In this document: positions 8,146 to 17,630 of the stretch, one piece after another
Layout of the letters: the number at the start of each line of letters is the position of its first letter
How positions within the stretch are numbered: position 1 is the first letter of the stretch
Origin: Qipengyuania aestuarii
Lineage (GTDB): Bacteria > Pseudomonadota > Alphaproteobacteria > Sphingomonadales > Sphingomonadaceae
Assembly: GCF_019711535.1 (NCBI RefSeq)
Contig: NZ_JAIGNP010000001.1
Location: 558,001 to 622,000, forward strand
DNA: 64,000 bases
Direction of reading: 5' to 3'
Position numbers and translations under genes: made by a program
Notes under the pieces: generated by a model
Databases searched by the model: none
What the model saw: only the letters and a program-made list of their open reading frames with translations
What the model was told of the DNA's origin: nothing

Positions 8146-10002
8146 TCAGCCTTCTGGCGGAGCGTCACGCTTGGTGGCTTCGGAGTTCATGTCAGTCTTT
8201 TCCGCAGCGCTCGCATTCTTCTGTGCTTCGAGCGCGCTGGGGGCCAGACGGACATGCACATCGCGCAGCTGGTTCGGAGCGACCACGCTCGGCGCGCCCA
8301 TCATCAGGTCCTGCGCTTTCTGGTTGAGTGGGAATGCGATCACCTCGCGGATGTTCGGCTCGTCGGCCAGCAGCATCACTATGCGGTCGATACCCGGTGC
8401 CGAGCCGCCATGCGGCGGTGCGCCCAGCTTGAAGGCCTCGATCATGCCGCTGAAGTTCGCGTCGACATCTTCCTGGCTGTAACCGGCGATCTCGAAAGCC
8501 TTGTACATGATGTCCGGGCGGTGGTTACGGATGGCGCCCGAAGACAGCTCGTAACCGTTGCAGACGATGTCGTACTGCCATGCGAGGATATCCAGCGGGT
8601 CCTTGGTTTCCAGGGCTTCCATCTCGCCCTGCGGCATGGAGAAGGGGTTGTGGCTGAAATCGACCTTCTTGGCGTCTTCGTCATATTCGAACATCGGGAA
8701 GTCGACGATCCAGCAGAACTTAAAGCAGCCTTCCTCGATCAGGCCCAGCTCCTCGGCCACGCGTGTACGCGCGGCACCGGCCAGCTTGGCCGCGTCCTTC
8801 TCCTTGCCAGCGGCAAAGAACAGGCCGTCGTTTCCGCCCAGGCCGAGTTCGGCATAGAGCTTTTCCATCCCTTCGGTGCCGTGGTTCTTCGCGATCGGGC
8901 CGCCGAATTCGCCGCCCTTGCGGGTGACGTAGCCGAGCCCGGCGAAGCCTTCGCGGCGAGCCCAGTCGTTCATCTCGTCGAAGAACTTGCGGCTCTTTTC
9001 ATGCGTGTTCGGGGCCGGGACCACGCGCACGCGGCCGCCGCCGCCCACGATCTTCTCGAACAGGCCGAAGCCCGAAGTGGTGAAATGATCGGTGACGTCG
9101 CTGATGATCAGCGGGTTGCGCAGATCGGGTTTGTCGCTGCCGTATTTCAGCATCGCTTCGGCATAGGGAATGCGCGGGAATTCGCCCGCAGGCGTCACCG
9201 TCTTGCCGCCCGAGAATTCCTCGAACACGCCGGCCAGCACCGGTTCGATGGCCTGGAAGACGTCTTCCTGCGTCACGAAGCTCATCTCGAAATCGAGCTG
9301 GTAGAATTCGGGGCTGCGGTCGGCGCGCAGGTCTTCGTCGCGGAAACAGGGCGCAATCTGGAAATAGCGGTCGAAACCGGCCACCATCAGCAGCTGCTTA
9401 AACATCTGCGGTGCCTGCGGCAGCGCGTAGAACTTGCCCGGATGCAGGCGGCTCGGCACCAGATAGTCGCGCGCGCCTTCGGGGCTGGATGCGCCCAGGA
9501 TCGGGGTCTGGAATTCGCTGAAGCCTTGCGCGATCATGCGCTGGCGCAGGCTGGTGATGACCCGGTTGCGCAGCATGATGTTGTTATGCACGCGCTCGCG
9601 GCGCAGGTCGACAAAGCGGTATTTGAGGCGCGTTTCTTCCGGATAGTCTTCCGCCTGGTTGACGATCAACGGCAAATCCTCGGCGCGGCTCTGGATTTCC
9701 ACCTGGCGGGCGAAGACCTCGATCTCGCCGGTCGGCAGATTTTTGTTCACCGCCACTTCGTCACGCGCCTTCACCGTGCCGTCGATGGTGACCACCGATT
9801 CCAGCTTCAGCTTTTCCAGCACCGGCAGCGCGGGGCTGTCGCTATCGGCGACGATCTGGGTGATGCCGTAATGATCGCGCAGGTCGACGAACAGCACGCC
9901 GCCGTGGTCGCGCTTGTTGTGCACCCAGCCCGACAGGCGAACGGTGTCGCCGACATTGTCCTTGGTCAGCTGTGCGCAGGTGTGGGTACGATAGGCGTGC
10001 AT
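8146..10002 (-). CDS. aspS: aspartyl-tRNA synthetase
   Basis: A 618-residue bacterial-type class II synthetase. An N-terminal OB-fold anticodon-binding domain (about 1-110, [19 protein letters not shown]) is followed by the catalytic core with motif 2 ([15 protein letters not shown]) and motif 3 ([14 protein letters not shown]), interrupted by the bacterial GAD insertion (about 290-410). It charges tRNA-Asp in the cytoplasm; whether it also mischarges tRNA-Asn cannot be judged without gatCAB data. The C-terminal ~20 residues form a charged tail beyond the usual end. It is convergent with the hypothetical gene at 7725 and divergent from rnd. Confidence 0.97.
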   Translation of the reverse strand: MHAYRTHTCAQLTKDNVGDTVRLSGWVHNKRDHGGVLFVDLRDHYGITQIVADSDSPALPVLEKLKLESVVTIDGTVKARDEVAVNKNLPTGEIEVFARQVEIQSRAEDLPLIVNQAEDYPEETRLKYRFVDLRRERVHNNIMLRNRVITSLRQRMIAQGFSEFQTPILGASSPEGARDYLVPSRLHPGKFYALPQAPQMFKQLLMVAGFDRYFQIAPCFRDEDLRADRSPEFYQLDFEMSFVTQEDVFQAIEPVLAGVFEEFSGGKTVTPAGEFPRIPYAEAMLKYGSDKPDLRNPLIISDVTDHFTTSGFGLFEKIVGGGGRVRVVPAPNTHEKSRKFFDEMNDWARREGFAGLGYVTRKGGEFGGPIAKNHGTEGMEKLYAELGLGGNDGLFFAAGKEKDAAKLAGAARTRVAEELGLIEEGCFKFCWIVDFPMFEYDEDAKKVDFSHNPFSMPQGEMEALETKDPLDILAWQYDIVCNGYELSSGAIRNHRPDIMYKAFEIAGYSQEDVDANFSGMIEAFKLGAPPHGGSAPGIDRIVMLLADEPNIREVIAFPLNQKAQDLMMGAPSVVAPNQLRDVHVRLAPSALEAQKNASAAEKTDMNSEATKRDAPPEG

Positions 10003-10160
10003 CTGGAATTCTTTCCAATTTAGGATGTATGGCGCTAAGGGCGCGGGCGTGGCGGCTCCTTAACTCGGAATCGCGCGCGCTAACAGGGCACCAGCGGGCT
10101 TTTGTCAAGTTCGCTCGCGGTGCGGGAGCGGTACTCCGCTCGACAGACAGAAATGATACG

Positions 10161-11393
10161 ATGAAAATACACGATCTGATTACCGACACCGACACTCTCG
10201 CCGAGCTGTGCGAGCGCCTGGCGAAAAGCGACTTCGTCACCGTCGACACCGAGTTCATGCGCGAAAACACCTATTGGCCGGAACTCTGCCTCGTGCAGAT
10301 CGCCAATGAGGAAGAAGCCGCGGCGATCGATCCGCTGGCCGACGATATCGACCTCACCCCGCTGTGGGACCTGCTGTGCGAGAACGAGGAGGTCCTCAAG
10401 GTCTTCCACGCCGGCGGGCAGGATGTGGAAATCGTCTACAATTTCACCGGCAAGACGCCCCATCCCATCTTCGACACCCAGATCGCGATGATGGCGATCA
10501 GCCAGAACGAACAGATCGGCTATGCCAATCTGGTCGAAAGCTGGCTCGGCATCACGGTCGACAAGGGCGCGCGCTTCACCGACTGGAGCCGCCGCCCGCT
10601 GACCGATCGCCAGATCGAATACGCCATCGGCGACGTGACCCATCTTTCCAAGATCTTCCCCAAGATCCTCGCCAAGCTCATCAAGACGGGGCGCGGCGTC
10701 TGGCTCGATGCGGAGATGGACAAGCTGGCCGATCCGGCGAACTATGCCAACGACCTCGAAATCGCCTGGAAACGCATCCGCTCGCCCGGCCGCAATCCCA
10801 CCGTCCTCGGCCGGCTCAAGGGGCTGGCCGCCTGGCGCGAAACCGAAGCCCAGCACAAGAACATCCCGCGCGGCCGCATCATGCGCGACGAAACGCTGGC
10901 CGATATCGCCAGCCATCCGCCCAAGAAACAGGCCGACCTCACCAAGGTCCGCGGCCTGTCGAATGCGTGGAAAGACAATGACATCGGCAAGCGTCTGATG
11001 AAAGTGCTCGAAAAGGCCGAACCGCTGCCGAAGGACGAAATGCCCGACAAGCCCAAGCGCGGTGCGCCGCTGGGCAAGGAAGGCGCACTGGTGGCCGACC
11101 TGCTCAAGCTGCTGCTCAAGATCCGTGCGCGCGAGATCGACGTGGCCTCGCGCCTGCTCACCCGTGCCGACGAGATGGAGGCCTTGGCCGCTGGCGTACG
11201 CAAGCTGCCGATCCTCGAAGGCTGGCGCTATGAAGTGTTCGGCAAGGACGCGCTCGAACTGGTCGAAGGCCGGCTCGCCTTCGCCGTGAAGGATGGCCGC
11301 CTGCTGATGACTCATGTCGACGATGTGCGCGCCGGGATGATGGCCGCAGCGCAGGACGAAGTGATCACCGCCAGCGAGGTTGGGGCCGAGTAG
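10161..11393 (+). CDS. rnd: ribonuclease D
   Basis: A 410-residue 3'-5' exoribonuclease. The DEDD-type active site is visible as VDTEF, HAGGQDVEI and the ExoIII-type YAIGDVTHL; an HRDC domain (about 215-290, LAAWRETEAQHKNIPRGRI) follows. RNase D trims the 3' ends of tRNA and other small RNAs. The ATG at 10161 was chosen because MKIHDLITDTDTL begins the conserved domain; the frame extends upstream without sequence resembling a protein. Its stop overlaps the GTG start of the oxyR gene by one base (TAGTG), so the two are probably co-transcribed. Confidence 0.94.
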   Translation: MKIHDLITDTDTLAELCERLAKSDFVTVDTEFMRENTYWPELCLVQIANEEEAAAIDPLADDIDLTPLWDLLCENEEVLKVFHAGGQDVEIVYNFTGKTPHPIFDTQIAMMAISQNEQIGYANLVESWLGITVDKGARFTDWSRRPLTDRQIEYAIGDVTHLSKIFPKILAKLIKTGRGVWLDAEMDKLADPANYANDLEIAWKRIRSPGRNPTVLGRLKGLAAWRETEAQHKNIPRGRIMRDETLADIASHPPKKQADLTKVRGLSNAWKDNDIGKRLMKVLEKAEPLPKDEMPDKPKRGAPLGKEGALVADLLKLLLKIRAREIDVASRLLTRADEMEALAAGVRKLPILEGWRYEVFGKDALELVEGRLAFAVKDGRLLMTHVDDVRAGMMAAAQDEVITASEVGAE

Positions 11394-12289
11394 TGAGCAC
11401 CTACCTCCCCACCCTCAAGCAGCTGCAATATCTCGTCGCCCTGCACGAACACGGGCACTTCGGCCGCGCCGCCGATGCCAGCTTCGTGTCGCAATCGACG
11501 CTGTCGGCGGGCATTCGCGAGCTGGAATCGCTGCTCGGCGTGACGCTGGTCGAGCGCAGCCGCCGCGTGGTGCGGTTCACGGCGCTGGGCAATCAGGTGG
11601 TCGACAAGGCGCACCGCGTGCTGCGCGAGACCGAGGAACTGGCCGATCTGGTCCAGGCCGCGGGCAAGCCGCTCGCCGGTCAGCTGCGCATGAGCGTGAT
11701 CCCAACCATCGCGCCCTTCATGCTGCCGCGCTTCCTGCCGCGCCTGCGCCGCGAACGGCCCGATCTGGAACTCTTCTTGCGCGAGGAAACCAGCCATGAC
11801 GCGGTGGAATCGCTGCAGCACGGACGGGTCGATTGCGTTCTGCTCGCCCTGCCCTTCGCCACGGGCGAGGTGGAGAAGGCGCATATCGCCGACGATCCGC
11901 TGTATGTCGCATTCCCCAAGGACGATCCCCGCGATCCGCCCGCCTCGGTCACCGCCGACATGATCGACGATGGCCGCCTGCTGCTGCTGGAAGACGGGCA
12001 CTGCCTCAAGGATCACGCGCTGGCCGCCTGCAACCGGTCCGAACTGCGCGGTTCGACCACCATGATCGGCACCAGCCTGCATACGCTGGTGCAGATGGTC
12101 GACAATGGTCTGGGCCTGACCATGCTGCCCGAAATGGCCGTGGACGCCGGCATTCTCAATGGCACGGAAGTCGTGGCGCGACCCCTGAAATCGAGCCAGG
12201 CAAGCCGCGAGATCGCGCTGATCTGGCGCAAGAATTCCCCCCGCCGCGACGATTTCGAACTGCTGGCCGAGGAATTGCGCGCGGGCTAG
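11393..12289 (+). CDS. oxyR: hydrogen peroxide-sensing LysR regulator OxyR
   Basis: A 298-residue LysR-type regulator with an N-terminal winged HTH (residues 6-65, GHFGRAADASFVSQSTLSAG) and a substrate-binding-like domain. The segment GHCLKDHALAAC holds Cys204 and Cys213 with the same nine-residue spacing as the Cys199/Cys208 redox pair of E. coli OxyR, so it should form the peroxide-induced disulfide. OxyR activates catalase and peroxidase genes; none lies next to it. The GTG start overlaps the rnd stop (TAGTG), making it the second gene of an rnd-oxyR unit. Confidence 0.9.
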   Translation: MSTYLPTLKQLQYLVALHEHGHFGRAADASFVSQSTLSAGIRELESLLGVTLVERSRRVVRFTALGNQVVDKAHRVLRETEELADLVQAAGKPLAGQLRMSVIPTIAPFMLPRFLPRLRRERPDLELFLREETSHDAVESLQHGRVDCVLLALPFATGEVEKAHIADDPLYVAFPKDDPRDPPASVTADMIDDGRLLLLEDGHCLKDHALAACNRSELRGSTTMIGTSLHTLVQMVDNGLGLTMLPEMAVDAGILNGTEVVARPLKSSQASREIALIWRKNSPRRDDFELLAEELRAG

Positions 12290-12312
12290 CAGGCGCCGCG
12301 CCGCGGAAGAGC

Positions 12313-13074
12313 TCAGACCCGCTCGTCCTGCCGCAGGGTCAGCACTTCGACCCCGTCGCTCGTCACGGCCACCGTATGCTCGAACTGGGCGGACAGTTTG
12401 CCGTCCTTCGTTACCACGGTCCAGCCATCGTCCAGCGTCTTGGTGCGCGCGCTGCCCAGATTGACCATCGGCTCGATGGTAAAGGTCATGCCTTCGCGCA
12501 GGCGCAGGCCCCGGCCCGGCTTTCCGTGATTGAGCACTTGCGGGTCCTCATGCATTTCGCGCCCGATCCCGTGGCCGCAATATTCGCGCACCACCGAACA
12601 GCCGTTCTTCTTGGCGTGCTTTTCGATCGCGAAGCCCACATCGCCCAGATGCGCGCCCGGCCGGACCTGCCGGATGCCCGCCCACATGGCTTCCTGCGCG
12701 ATCCTGACGATCCGCCGGGCCTGCGACGAGGCATTGCCGACCATGTAGGTCTTGCTGGAATCGGCGATGAAACCGTCCTTTTCCAGCGTGATGTCGAGAT
12801 TGATGATATCGCCGTCCCGCACGAACCTGCTCGCCGAAGGCACGCCGTGGCAGACCTCCTCATTGATCGAGCAGTTCAGGACATAGGCAAAGCCGTACTG
12901 CCCCTTGCTGGCAGGCCGAGACTGCAGATCCTCGCGAATGAACCGTTCGACCAGATCGTTGATCTGCATGGTCGACATGCCTTCCAGATCCAGCTCGTCG
13001 AGCATCTCGAACACCGATGCCAGCAGGCGCCCGGAGGCCCGCATCAGCGCGATTTCGTCCGGTGTCTTGACCAT
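12313..13074 (-). CDS. map: type I methionine aminopeptidase
   Basis: A 253-residue M24A metallopeptidase that removes N-terminal Met from nascent proteins. The metal ligands are visible in order: LDITLEKDGFIADS (two Asp), CGHGIGREMHE (His), FTIEPMV (Glu) and QFEHTVAVT (Glu). Length and motifs are those of a normal, active enzyme. The ATG at 13074 lies one base after the stop of the ParD-like gene, so the two are translationally coupled; earlier in-frame starts lie inside that gene. It is convergent with oxyR. Confidence 0.95.
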   Translation of the reverse strand: MVKTPDEIALMRASGRLLASVFEMLDELDLEGMSTMQINDLVERFIREDLQSRPASKGQYGFAYVLNCSINEEVCHGVPSASRFVRDGDIINLDITLEKDGFIADSSKTYMVGNASSQARRIVRIAQEAMWAGIRQVRPGAHLGDVGFAIEKHAKKNGCSVVREYCGHGIGREMHEDPQVLNHGKPGRGLRLREGMTFTIEPMVNLGSARTKTLDDGWTVVTKDGKLSAQFEHTVAVTSDGVEVLTLRQDERV

Positions 13075-13075
13075 G

Positions 13076-13285
13076 TCAGGCCGCCTCGCGGGCCGCGCCC
13101 CCATCCTCGCTCGCCAGCGCAAGCTGCTGCGAGACGATCTCGTTGAACGACAACGTGGGATTGGCCTCCGCCAGCCGCCCGATCTTCATCCAGAACTCGG
13201 CCTGCGCATTGATCGACCGGCACATGACAGCACTGGCGGCCCGCACCTGCTCATGCAGGTCTTCATTAATTTTGACGAGACCCAT
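13076..13285 (-). CDS. ParD-like antitoxin-family protein
   Basis: A 69-residue protein starting MGLVKINEDLHEQVRAAS. A short beta strand then helices (MCRSINAQAEFWMKIGRLAE) resemble the ribbon-helix-helix proteins annotated as ParD-like antitoxins, so it is probably a dimeric DNA-binding regulator. No ParE or other toxin frame is present on either side; the partner is map, which begins one base after this gene stops. The start at 13285 has GGAACTCCT upstream. A regulatory role on its own operon is inferred. Confidence 0.75.
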   Translation of the reverse strand: MGLVKINEDLHEQVRAASAVMCRSINAQAEFWMKIGRLAEANPTLSFNEIVSQQLALASEDGGAAREAA

Positions 13286-13494
13286 AGGAGTTCCTGAATA
13301 TATGAAACAGCTACGATCCATAATCGTTCTGTTTATCACTCCGGTCAAGACCAACCTGCGTCACCCTCTGCTAAGCCTAGATTTGCGCTTGATGGTTGTA
13401 GAGCCCCGTATAAAACAGGCTGGCAGGTTCCGACGCGAGTGTTGGGCACCCGTGCCGCTGATTGATGACAAACAGTGCGGAGCTAAAGTTCTTC

Positions 13495-14841
13495 ATGAAA
13501 GGGATTGCGCAGCGCCCCAATACGGCGTGTTCAGGCCTGACCGGCAAGCGAACAAAGTTTGCGCGTCTGGCGCTCGCCGCTCTCGTCGCGCTCAGCACAT
13601 CTGCGAACGCCCAATCCGACAACGCCAACCACTACGACCTCACGGCTGCGCTCGATCCAGCGTCCGGTGCCCTCTCGGTTACGGGGACGATAGATATCGT
13701 CGCCGACAAAAGAACCGCCGAGATCGAGATGCTGCTCAACGGACAACTTCGTATCGAACAGATTTCGTTCAGTCGTGAAGCGGAAATGCAGACGGAAAAC
13801 GGCATTACCTTTGGGACCTACCCGCTGCCCCGCACCCAGCGCATGCTCATAGCACTGGCCCAACCCATGGAACCAGGCGATCATCTGCAGATCGCACTCG
13901 CTTATTCCGGCAGGCTCACGACCGAGAGTTTCGAGATGGGCCGAGGCATCGTTTCTCCACTCTGGACGGAACTCAGCGCAGACGCCCTGTGGTATCCGGT
14001 CTGGTACGATGAACCCGACATCCGCTACACCCTATCGCTCGACCTCCCGCCGAAATTCGATGTCGTCGGTCCGGGTCGGTATGACCGCGTCGGCGATGGA
14101 AAGTGGCGCTTGTCGTCGCCGGGTATCGTCAACACTCGGATCACTTTCGCGGCGTCCGATAGCTGGACGATTGCCGAGCGTGAGATCGGCGATGGCCTGA
14201 TGGGTGCGGTCTATACTGCGCGCCGCACGGCCAAGACCGACTCTATTCTCACGGGTCTAGAGCAGGCATTCGAGGCATATCGCACTTTCCTGGGCACTCC
14301 CGCCCTCTCAACCGGCGCAATAAAAATCATCTATCCGGGGCCCGAGGTCGAGCCGACATATCCGCAGCAGGCATACGTCGCGGGAAACGATTTCATCGTC
14401 CTCGACGAATCCGATTTGCAGGTCCAGTTGGACACGCTCAATCACGAGGTCGCGCATCTGTGGTGGTCGCGCGGCGCTCCCGCTACACCCGACGAATTCC
14501 TTTCGGAATCGATCGCCGAATATCTGGCCAAGCGTCACGGCGGCGATCTCTGGGGTGCCGAGTGGCTGGAGCGGCAACGCGAGCGGATGCGGGCAAGGTC
14601 GGAAAGGATCGATTCCTCATTGCTCGAAAGCGATGGGTTCACCGGCGATAGGCAGGCGCTGCTCTATAATCGCGGCCCGGCAATGCTCTTCGCGCTGGAA
14701 GACAGGATCGGACGCGGTGCCATCGACGCTATCCTGCGCGAGGTATACTCGCGCCGGGCGGATACGTTGGACGATTTCTTCGAAATACTTTCTGCCCGGC
14801 ACGGCAAAACCATGGTCGATTGGGCGAGAGATCGTCTGTAA
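13495..14841 (+). CDS. secreted M1-like (gluzincin) metallopeptidase
   Basis: A 448-residue protein with a Sec signal peptide (basic n-region TGKRTKFAR, hydrophobic core LALAALVALSTS, cleavage near ANAQ at about residue 40). The zinc motif HEVAHLWW is followed 17 residues after the second His by the Glu of LSESIAEY, close to the HExxH-x18-E of M1 aminopeptidases but with a loop about two residues shorter. The N-terminal half is beta-rich as in M1 proteins. It is expected in the periplasm or outside. No GAMEN-type exopeptidase motif was seen, so substrate choice is open. Start chosen at the ATG nearest the signal peptide; 13462 is an alternative. Confidence 0.75.
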   Translation: MKGIAQRPNTACSGLTGKRTKFARLALAALVALSTSANAQSDNANHYDLTAALDPASGALSVTGTIDIVADKRTAEIEMLLNGQLRIEQISFSREAEMQTENGITFGTYPLPRTQRMLIALAQPMEPGDHLQIALAYSGRLTTESFEMGRGIVSPLWTELSADALWYPVWYDEPDIRYTLSLDLPPKFDVVGPGRYDRVGDGKWRLSSPGIVNTRITFAASDSWTIAEREIGDGLMGAVYTARRTAKTDSILTGLEQAFEAYRTFLGTPALSTGAIKIIYPGPEVEPTYPQQAYVAGNDFIVLDESDLQVQLDTLNHEVAHLWWSRGAPATPDEFLSESIAEYLAKRHGGDLWGAEWLERQRERMRARSERIDSSLLESDGFTGDRQALLYNRGPAMLFALEDRIGRGAIDAILREVYSRRADTLDDFFEILSARHGKTMVDWARDRL

Positions 14842-14928
14842 GGTTGCGATCGCGTCAAAGTACGGTGTCCGCGAAAACCCGCAAGGTGAAGAGCACTGCC
14901 CTTGCCAATCATGACAAGGATCACCCGA

Positions 14929-15309
14929 ATGGCCAAGCGCCGCTATATTGTCGATGTGCCCGGTGTGCCGAAATCGCCGTCGCCCATCTCGAACGCCGTG
15001 GTTGTAGGCAAGACCTGCCACATCTCCGGCCAACTGGCGGTCTATGACGACGGCTATCGGCGGGGCAGTGCGCGTGAGGAGGCGGCCCGCGCATTCGAAC
15101 TGGTGTTTGCGATCGCTCGCGAAGCAGGCTTTGCGAGCGATGAAATCGTCTACGTGGACATAGCCTTCGCGGACCTCGACGATTTGCCCGAGGTCAACGC
15201 GCTTTACGCAGAGCTGTTTGCCCATCCCCCGGCCCGCACGATTTACGAGGCCGCCCGCCTGCCATTTGACGCGAGAGTGAAAGTTCAGGCCATCGCGATG
15301 AAAGATTGA
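14929..15309 (+). CDS. RidA/YjgF/Rid-family protein
   Basis: A 126-residue Rid-family protein (MAKRRYIVDVPGVPKSPSPIS). The substrate-binding arginine expected near position 105 of RidA is present in HPPARTIYEAARLP, and the N-terminal and CHISGQLA blocks match. RidA hydrolyses reactive 2-aminoacrylate and other enamine/imine intermediates released by PLP enzymes. The terminal VKVQAIAMKD differs slightly from canonical VEIEAIA, so assignment to a Rid subgroup is uncertain. The ATG at 14929 follows an AAGGA site. It is apparently single. Confidence 0.85.
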   Translation: MAKRRYIVDVPGVPKSPSPISNAVVVGKTCHISGQLAVYDDGYRRGSAREEAARAFELVFAIAREAGFASDEIVYVDIAFADLDDLPEVNALYAELFAHPPARTIYEAARLPFDARVKVQAIAMKD

Positions 15310-15571
15310 AATATGCGCGGTTCCCGGGCGCCCCACTGCCGCCCGCAAAACCCGTTTTCCTACACGCCGGTTTTCTGCCAGCCATCCCAGCATGCTGGCC
15401 GCGCTCGCCCCGACGGAAATTTCCCTTACTGCTGACGGGACCAGATCGGCCGGATTTCACCGCAAGCGGAAGTTGACAACCGATGCGGCTGAAAATCGCT
15501 GCCAGCGGCAGAAGACCGCGCTTACCGGGAATGGAAGAGTTTTTGCAAAACCCCCGGTCGGTGTCACACGG

Positions 15572-16165
15572 TCAGTCCATGTGCTTCAGGCCGACTCGCA
15601 GATAATCCCAGCCGGTCACCACCGTCATCACGGCAGCAGCCCACAGCGTGATCAGGCCTACCGTATGCGGGATATTCGCCTCGACCGCGCCCACCGTCAT
15701 GTTCCAGCCGGGCAGGCCCTGGCCCAGGATCAGCGAGCCGAGCGCGAGCAACTGGAAGGTCGTCTTCCATTTCGCCAGCCGGCTGACCGGCACGGAGACC
15801 TGCAGGCCGCCGAGGAATTCGCGCAGGCCCGAAACCGCGATCTCGCGCATGAGGATGATCAGCCCGGCGATGACATGCGCATCGCCGACATAGGGCCCGC
15901 GCAGCACGCCCTGTGCCGCGAGCACGAGGATGACCGCCGCGACCATGATCTTGTCCGCGATCGGATCGAGGAAGATGCCGAGCTTGGAGACCGTGCCGCT
16001 CGTGCGGGCCAGATAGCCGTCGAAATAGTCGGTGATGCCCATGGCGCAGTACAGCGCAAAGGCCATCAGATAGCCGCTTGCCCAGCCCGGCCACCACAGC
16101 AGGAAGGCCAGCAAGGGAATCGCGACGATCCGCGACAGGGTGAGAATGTTGGGCAAGTTCAGCAT
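15572..16165 (-). CDS. pgsA: CDP-diacylglycerol-glycerol-3-phosphate 3-phosphatidyltransferase
   Basis: A 197-residue polytopic membrane enzyme starting MLNLPNILTLSRI. The CDP-alcohol phosphatidyltransferase signature D-G-x2-A-R-x8-G-x3-D-x3-D is intact (DGYLARTSGTVSKLGIFLDP followed by IADK), and about five hydrophobic segments are present. It makes phosphatidylglycerol phosphate, the committed step to PG and cardiolipin, in the inner membrane. It is divergent from the LplT-like transporter and convergent with ridA; 262 bp without an evident gene separate it from ridA. Confidence 0.95.
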   Translation of the reverse strand: MLNLPNILTLSRIVAIPLLAFLLWWPGWASGYLMAFALYCAMGITDYFDGYLARTSGTVSKLGIFLDPIADKIMVAAVILVLAAQGVLRGPYVGDAHVIAGLIILMREIAVSGLREFLGGLQVSVPVSRLAKWKTTFQLLALGSLILGQGLPGWNMTVGAVEANIPHTVGLITLWAAAVMTVVTGWDYLRVGLKHMD

Positions 16166-16280
16166 CGGGGCCCTCCCCTAACGGCAAACGTCTTACCGCA
16201 AAAGAAACAATGCAGGCTTGTCCGCTGCGGCGATGTCTCTACGAAGGGCAGCCAAACGGAAGGGTTCTTCCCGGGGGTTC

Positions 16281-17630
16281 ATGTTCACAAGCACACATTT
16301 GCTGCGGTCCCGGCGGTTCTTGCCGCTGTTCGTGACCCAGCTGTTCAATGCCTTCAACGACAATCTCTACAAGACCGCCATGGTCCTGTTCGTGGTCTAT
16401 CAGATCTACGAATCGGAAGAAGCGGAAGGCATGTTCTCCGCCGTCGCATCGGGCCTGTTCATCCTGCCCTTCTTCGTCCTGTCGGCGCTGGCCGGACAAC
16501 TGGCGGACATGCGCGACAAGGCGATGATCATCCGCCGGGTGAAGGCCTTCGAAATCCTGCTCATGCTGATCGGGGCGAGCGGTCTCTATCTCGCCTGGCG
16601 CGGTTACGATCTGCCGGTGAGCCTGTTCGGTATCCAGACGACCTTCCCGATCATCCTGATGCTGCTGGCGCTGTTCATGACCGGCATCCAGTCGACCTTT
16701 CTCGGGCCGATCAAATACGCCATCCTGCCCCAGCATCTCAAACGGGAGGAAGTCCTCGCCGGCACGGGGCTGGTCGAAGCGGGTACCTATATCGCCATTC
16801 TTGCGGGCACGATCCTCGCCGGGTGGATCCCGGTCGAAGTGGCCGCGATCGGCATCATCATCACCTCGATCGCAGGCTATCTCGTCAGCCGGCAGGTGCC
16901 CCCTGCCCCGGCCCAGGGCGAGGTGGAGGCGCTGGACTGGCATATCCTGCGCGCATCGAACCGGCTGATCCGCGAAACGATGCACAATCGCGAAATCTAC
17001 TATGCCATTCTCGCCATCAGCTTCTTCTGGACCATCGGGGCGGTGCTGTTCATCCAGTTCCCCCCGCTCGCCAAGAACGTGCTGATGGCCAGCAAGGAAG
17101 TGGCCAGCCTGTTCCTCGTCGTCTTCTCGATCGGCGTGGCGATCGGTTCGGTCGCCGTGGGGGCTCTCCTCAAGGGCGAGGTTTCGGCGCGCTATGCACC
17201 GCAATCGGTGATCGCGATGGGAGCTTTCGTCGTGGCCTTCTATGCCGTGTGCAAGGTGTGGGAAACCGACCAGCCCACGCAATTGCTGAACGTCGGCGGG
17301 TTTCTCGCCTGGCCCATGGCCAGCCTGATCCTGCTGTGCCTGCTGGGCGTGGCAATCGCGGGCGGGATGTTCGTGGTGCCGCTCTATGCGTTTCTGACCA
17401 CGCGCGCCTCGCCCGAAAAGGCATCGCGCACGATCGCGGCGAACAACATCGTCAACTCGGGAGCCATGGTCGGCGGATCGCTGCTGGCGATGGCCATGAG
17501 CGCAGCCGGGGTTCCGATCGTGGAGCAGGTGCTCATCAGCGCCGCCATGTGCCTCTTTTCGGCATGGCTGGGGCGCAAGCTGCTGCTGGCAGAGCGGGAA
17601 GCTGCGGCAAGTGCCGCCGCCGCGGGCTAG
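16281..17630 (+). CDS. MFS transporter, lysophospholipid (LplT-like)
   Basis: A 449-residue MFS protein with about 12 TM segments. The N terminus (RFLPLFVTQLFNAFNDNLYK) matches the LplT subgroup, which flips lysophospholipids inward for re-acylation and is often fused or adjacent to an acyltransferase/acyl-ACP synthetase; no such domain is present here. The ATG at 16281 follows GGGGGTT, and an in-frame ATG at 16218 adds a polar leader that is less typical. It is divergent from pgsA, another membrane lipid gene, which fits a lipid role. It shares its stop tetramer CTAG with the converging small gene. Confidence 0.82.
   Translation: MFTSTHLLRSRRFLPLFVTQLFNAFNDNLYKTAMVLFVVYQIYESEEAEGMFSAVASGLFILPFFVLSALAGQLADMRDKAMIIRRVKAFEILLMLIGASGLYLAWRGYDLPVSLFGIQTTFPIILMLLALFMTGIQSTFLGPIKYAILPQHLKREEVLAGTGLVEAGTYIAILAGTILAGWIPVEVAAIGIIITSIAGYLVSRQVPPAPAQGEVEALDWHILRASNRLIRETMHNREIYYAILAISFFWTIGAVLFIQFPPLAKNVLMASKEVASLFLVVFSIGVAIGSVAVGALLKGEVSARYAPQSVIAMGAFVVAFYAVCKVWETDQPTQLLNVGGFLAWPMASLILLCLLGVAIAGGMFVVPLYAFLTTRASPEKASRTIAANNIVNSGAMVGGSLLAMAMSAAGVPIVEQVLISAAMCLFSAWLGRKLLLAEREAAASAAAAG

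Noticed and set aside
7981..10023. 680-residue open frame on the plus strand opposite aspS
   Set aside because: It is an antisense shadow of aspS, with low-complexity His/Arg/Gln-rich composition typical of GC-rich codon-position mirroring and no start site.
13076..13285. A full toxin-antitoxin module around the ParD-like gene
   Set aside because: No ParE-like or other toxin frame is present on either side; only the antitoxin-like protein is seen.
15310..15571. Gene or RNA between ridA and pgsA
   Set aside because: Short frames only, no binding site, no clear hairpin with T-run.
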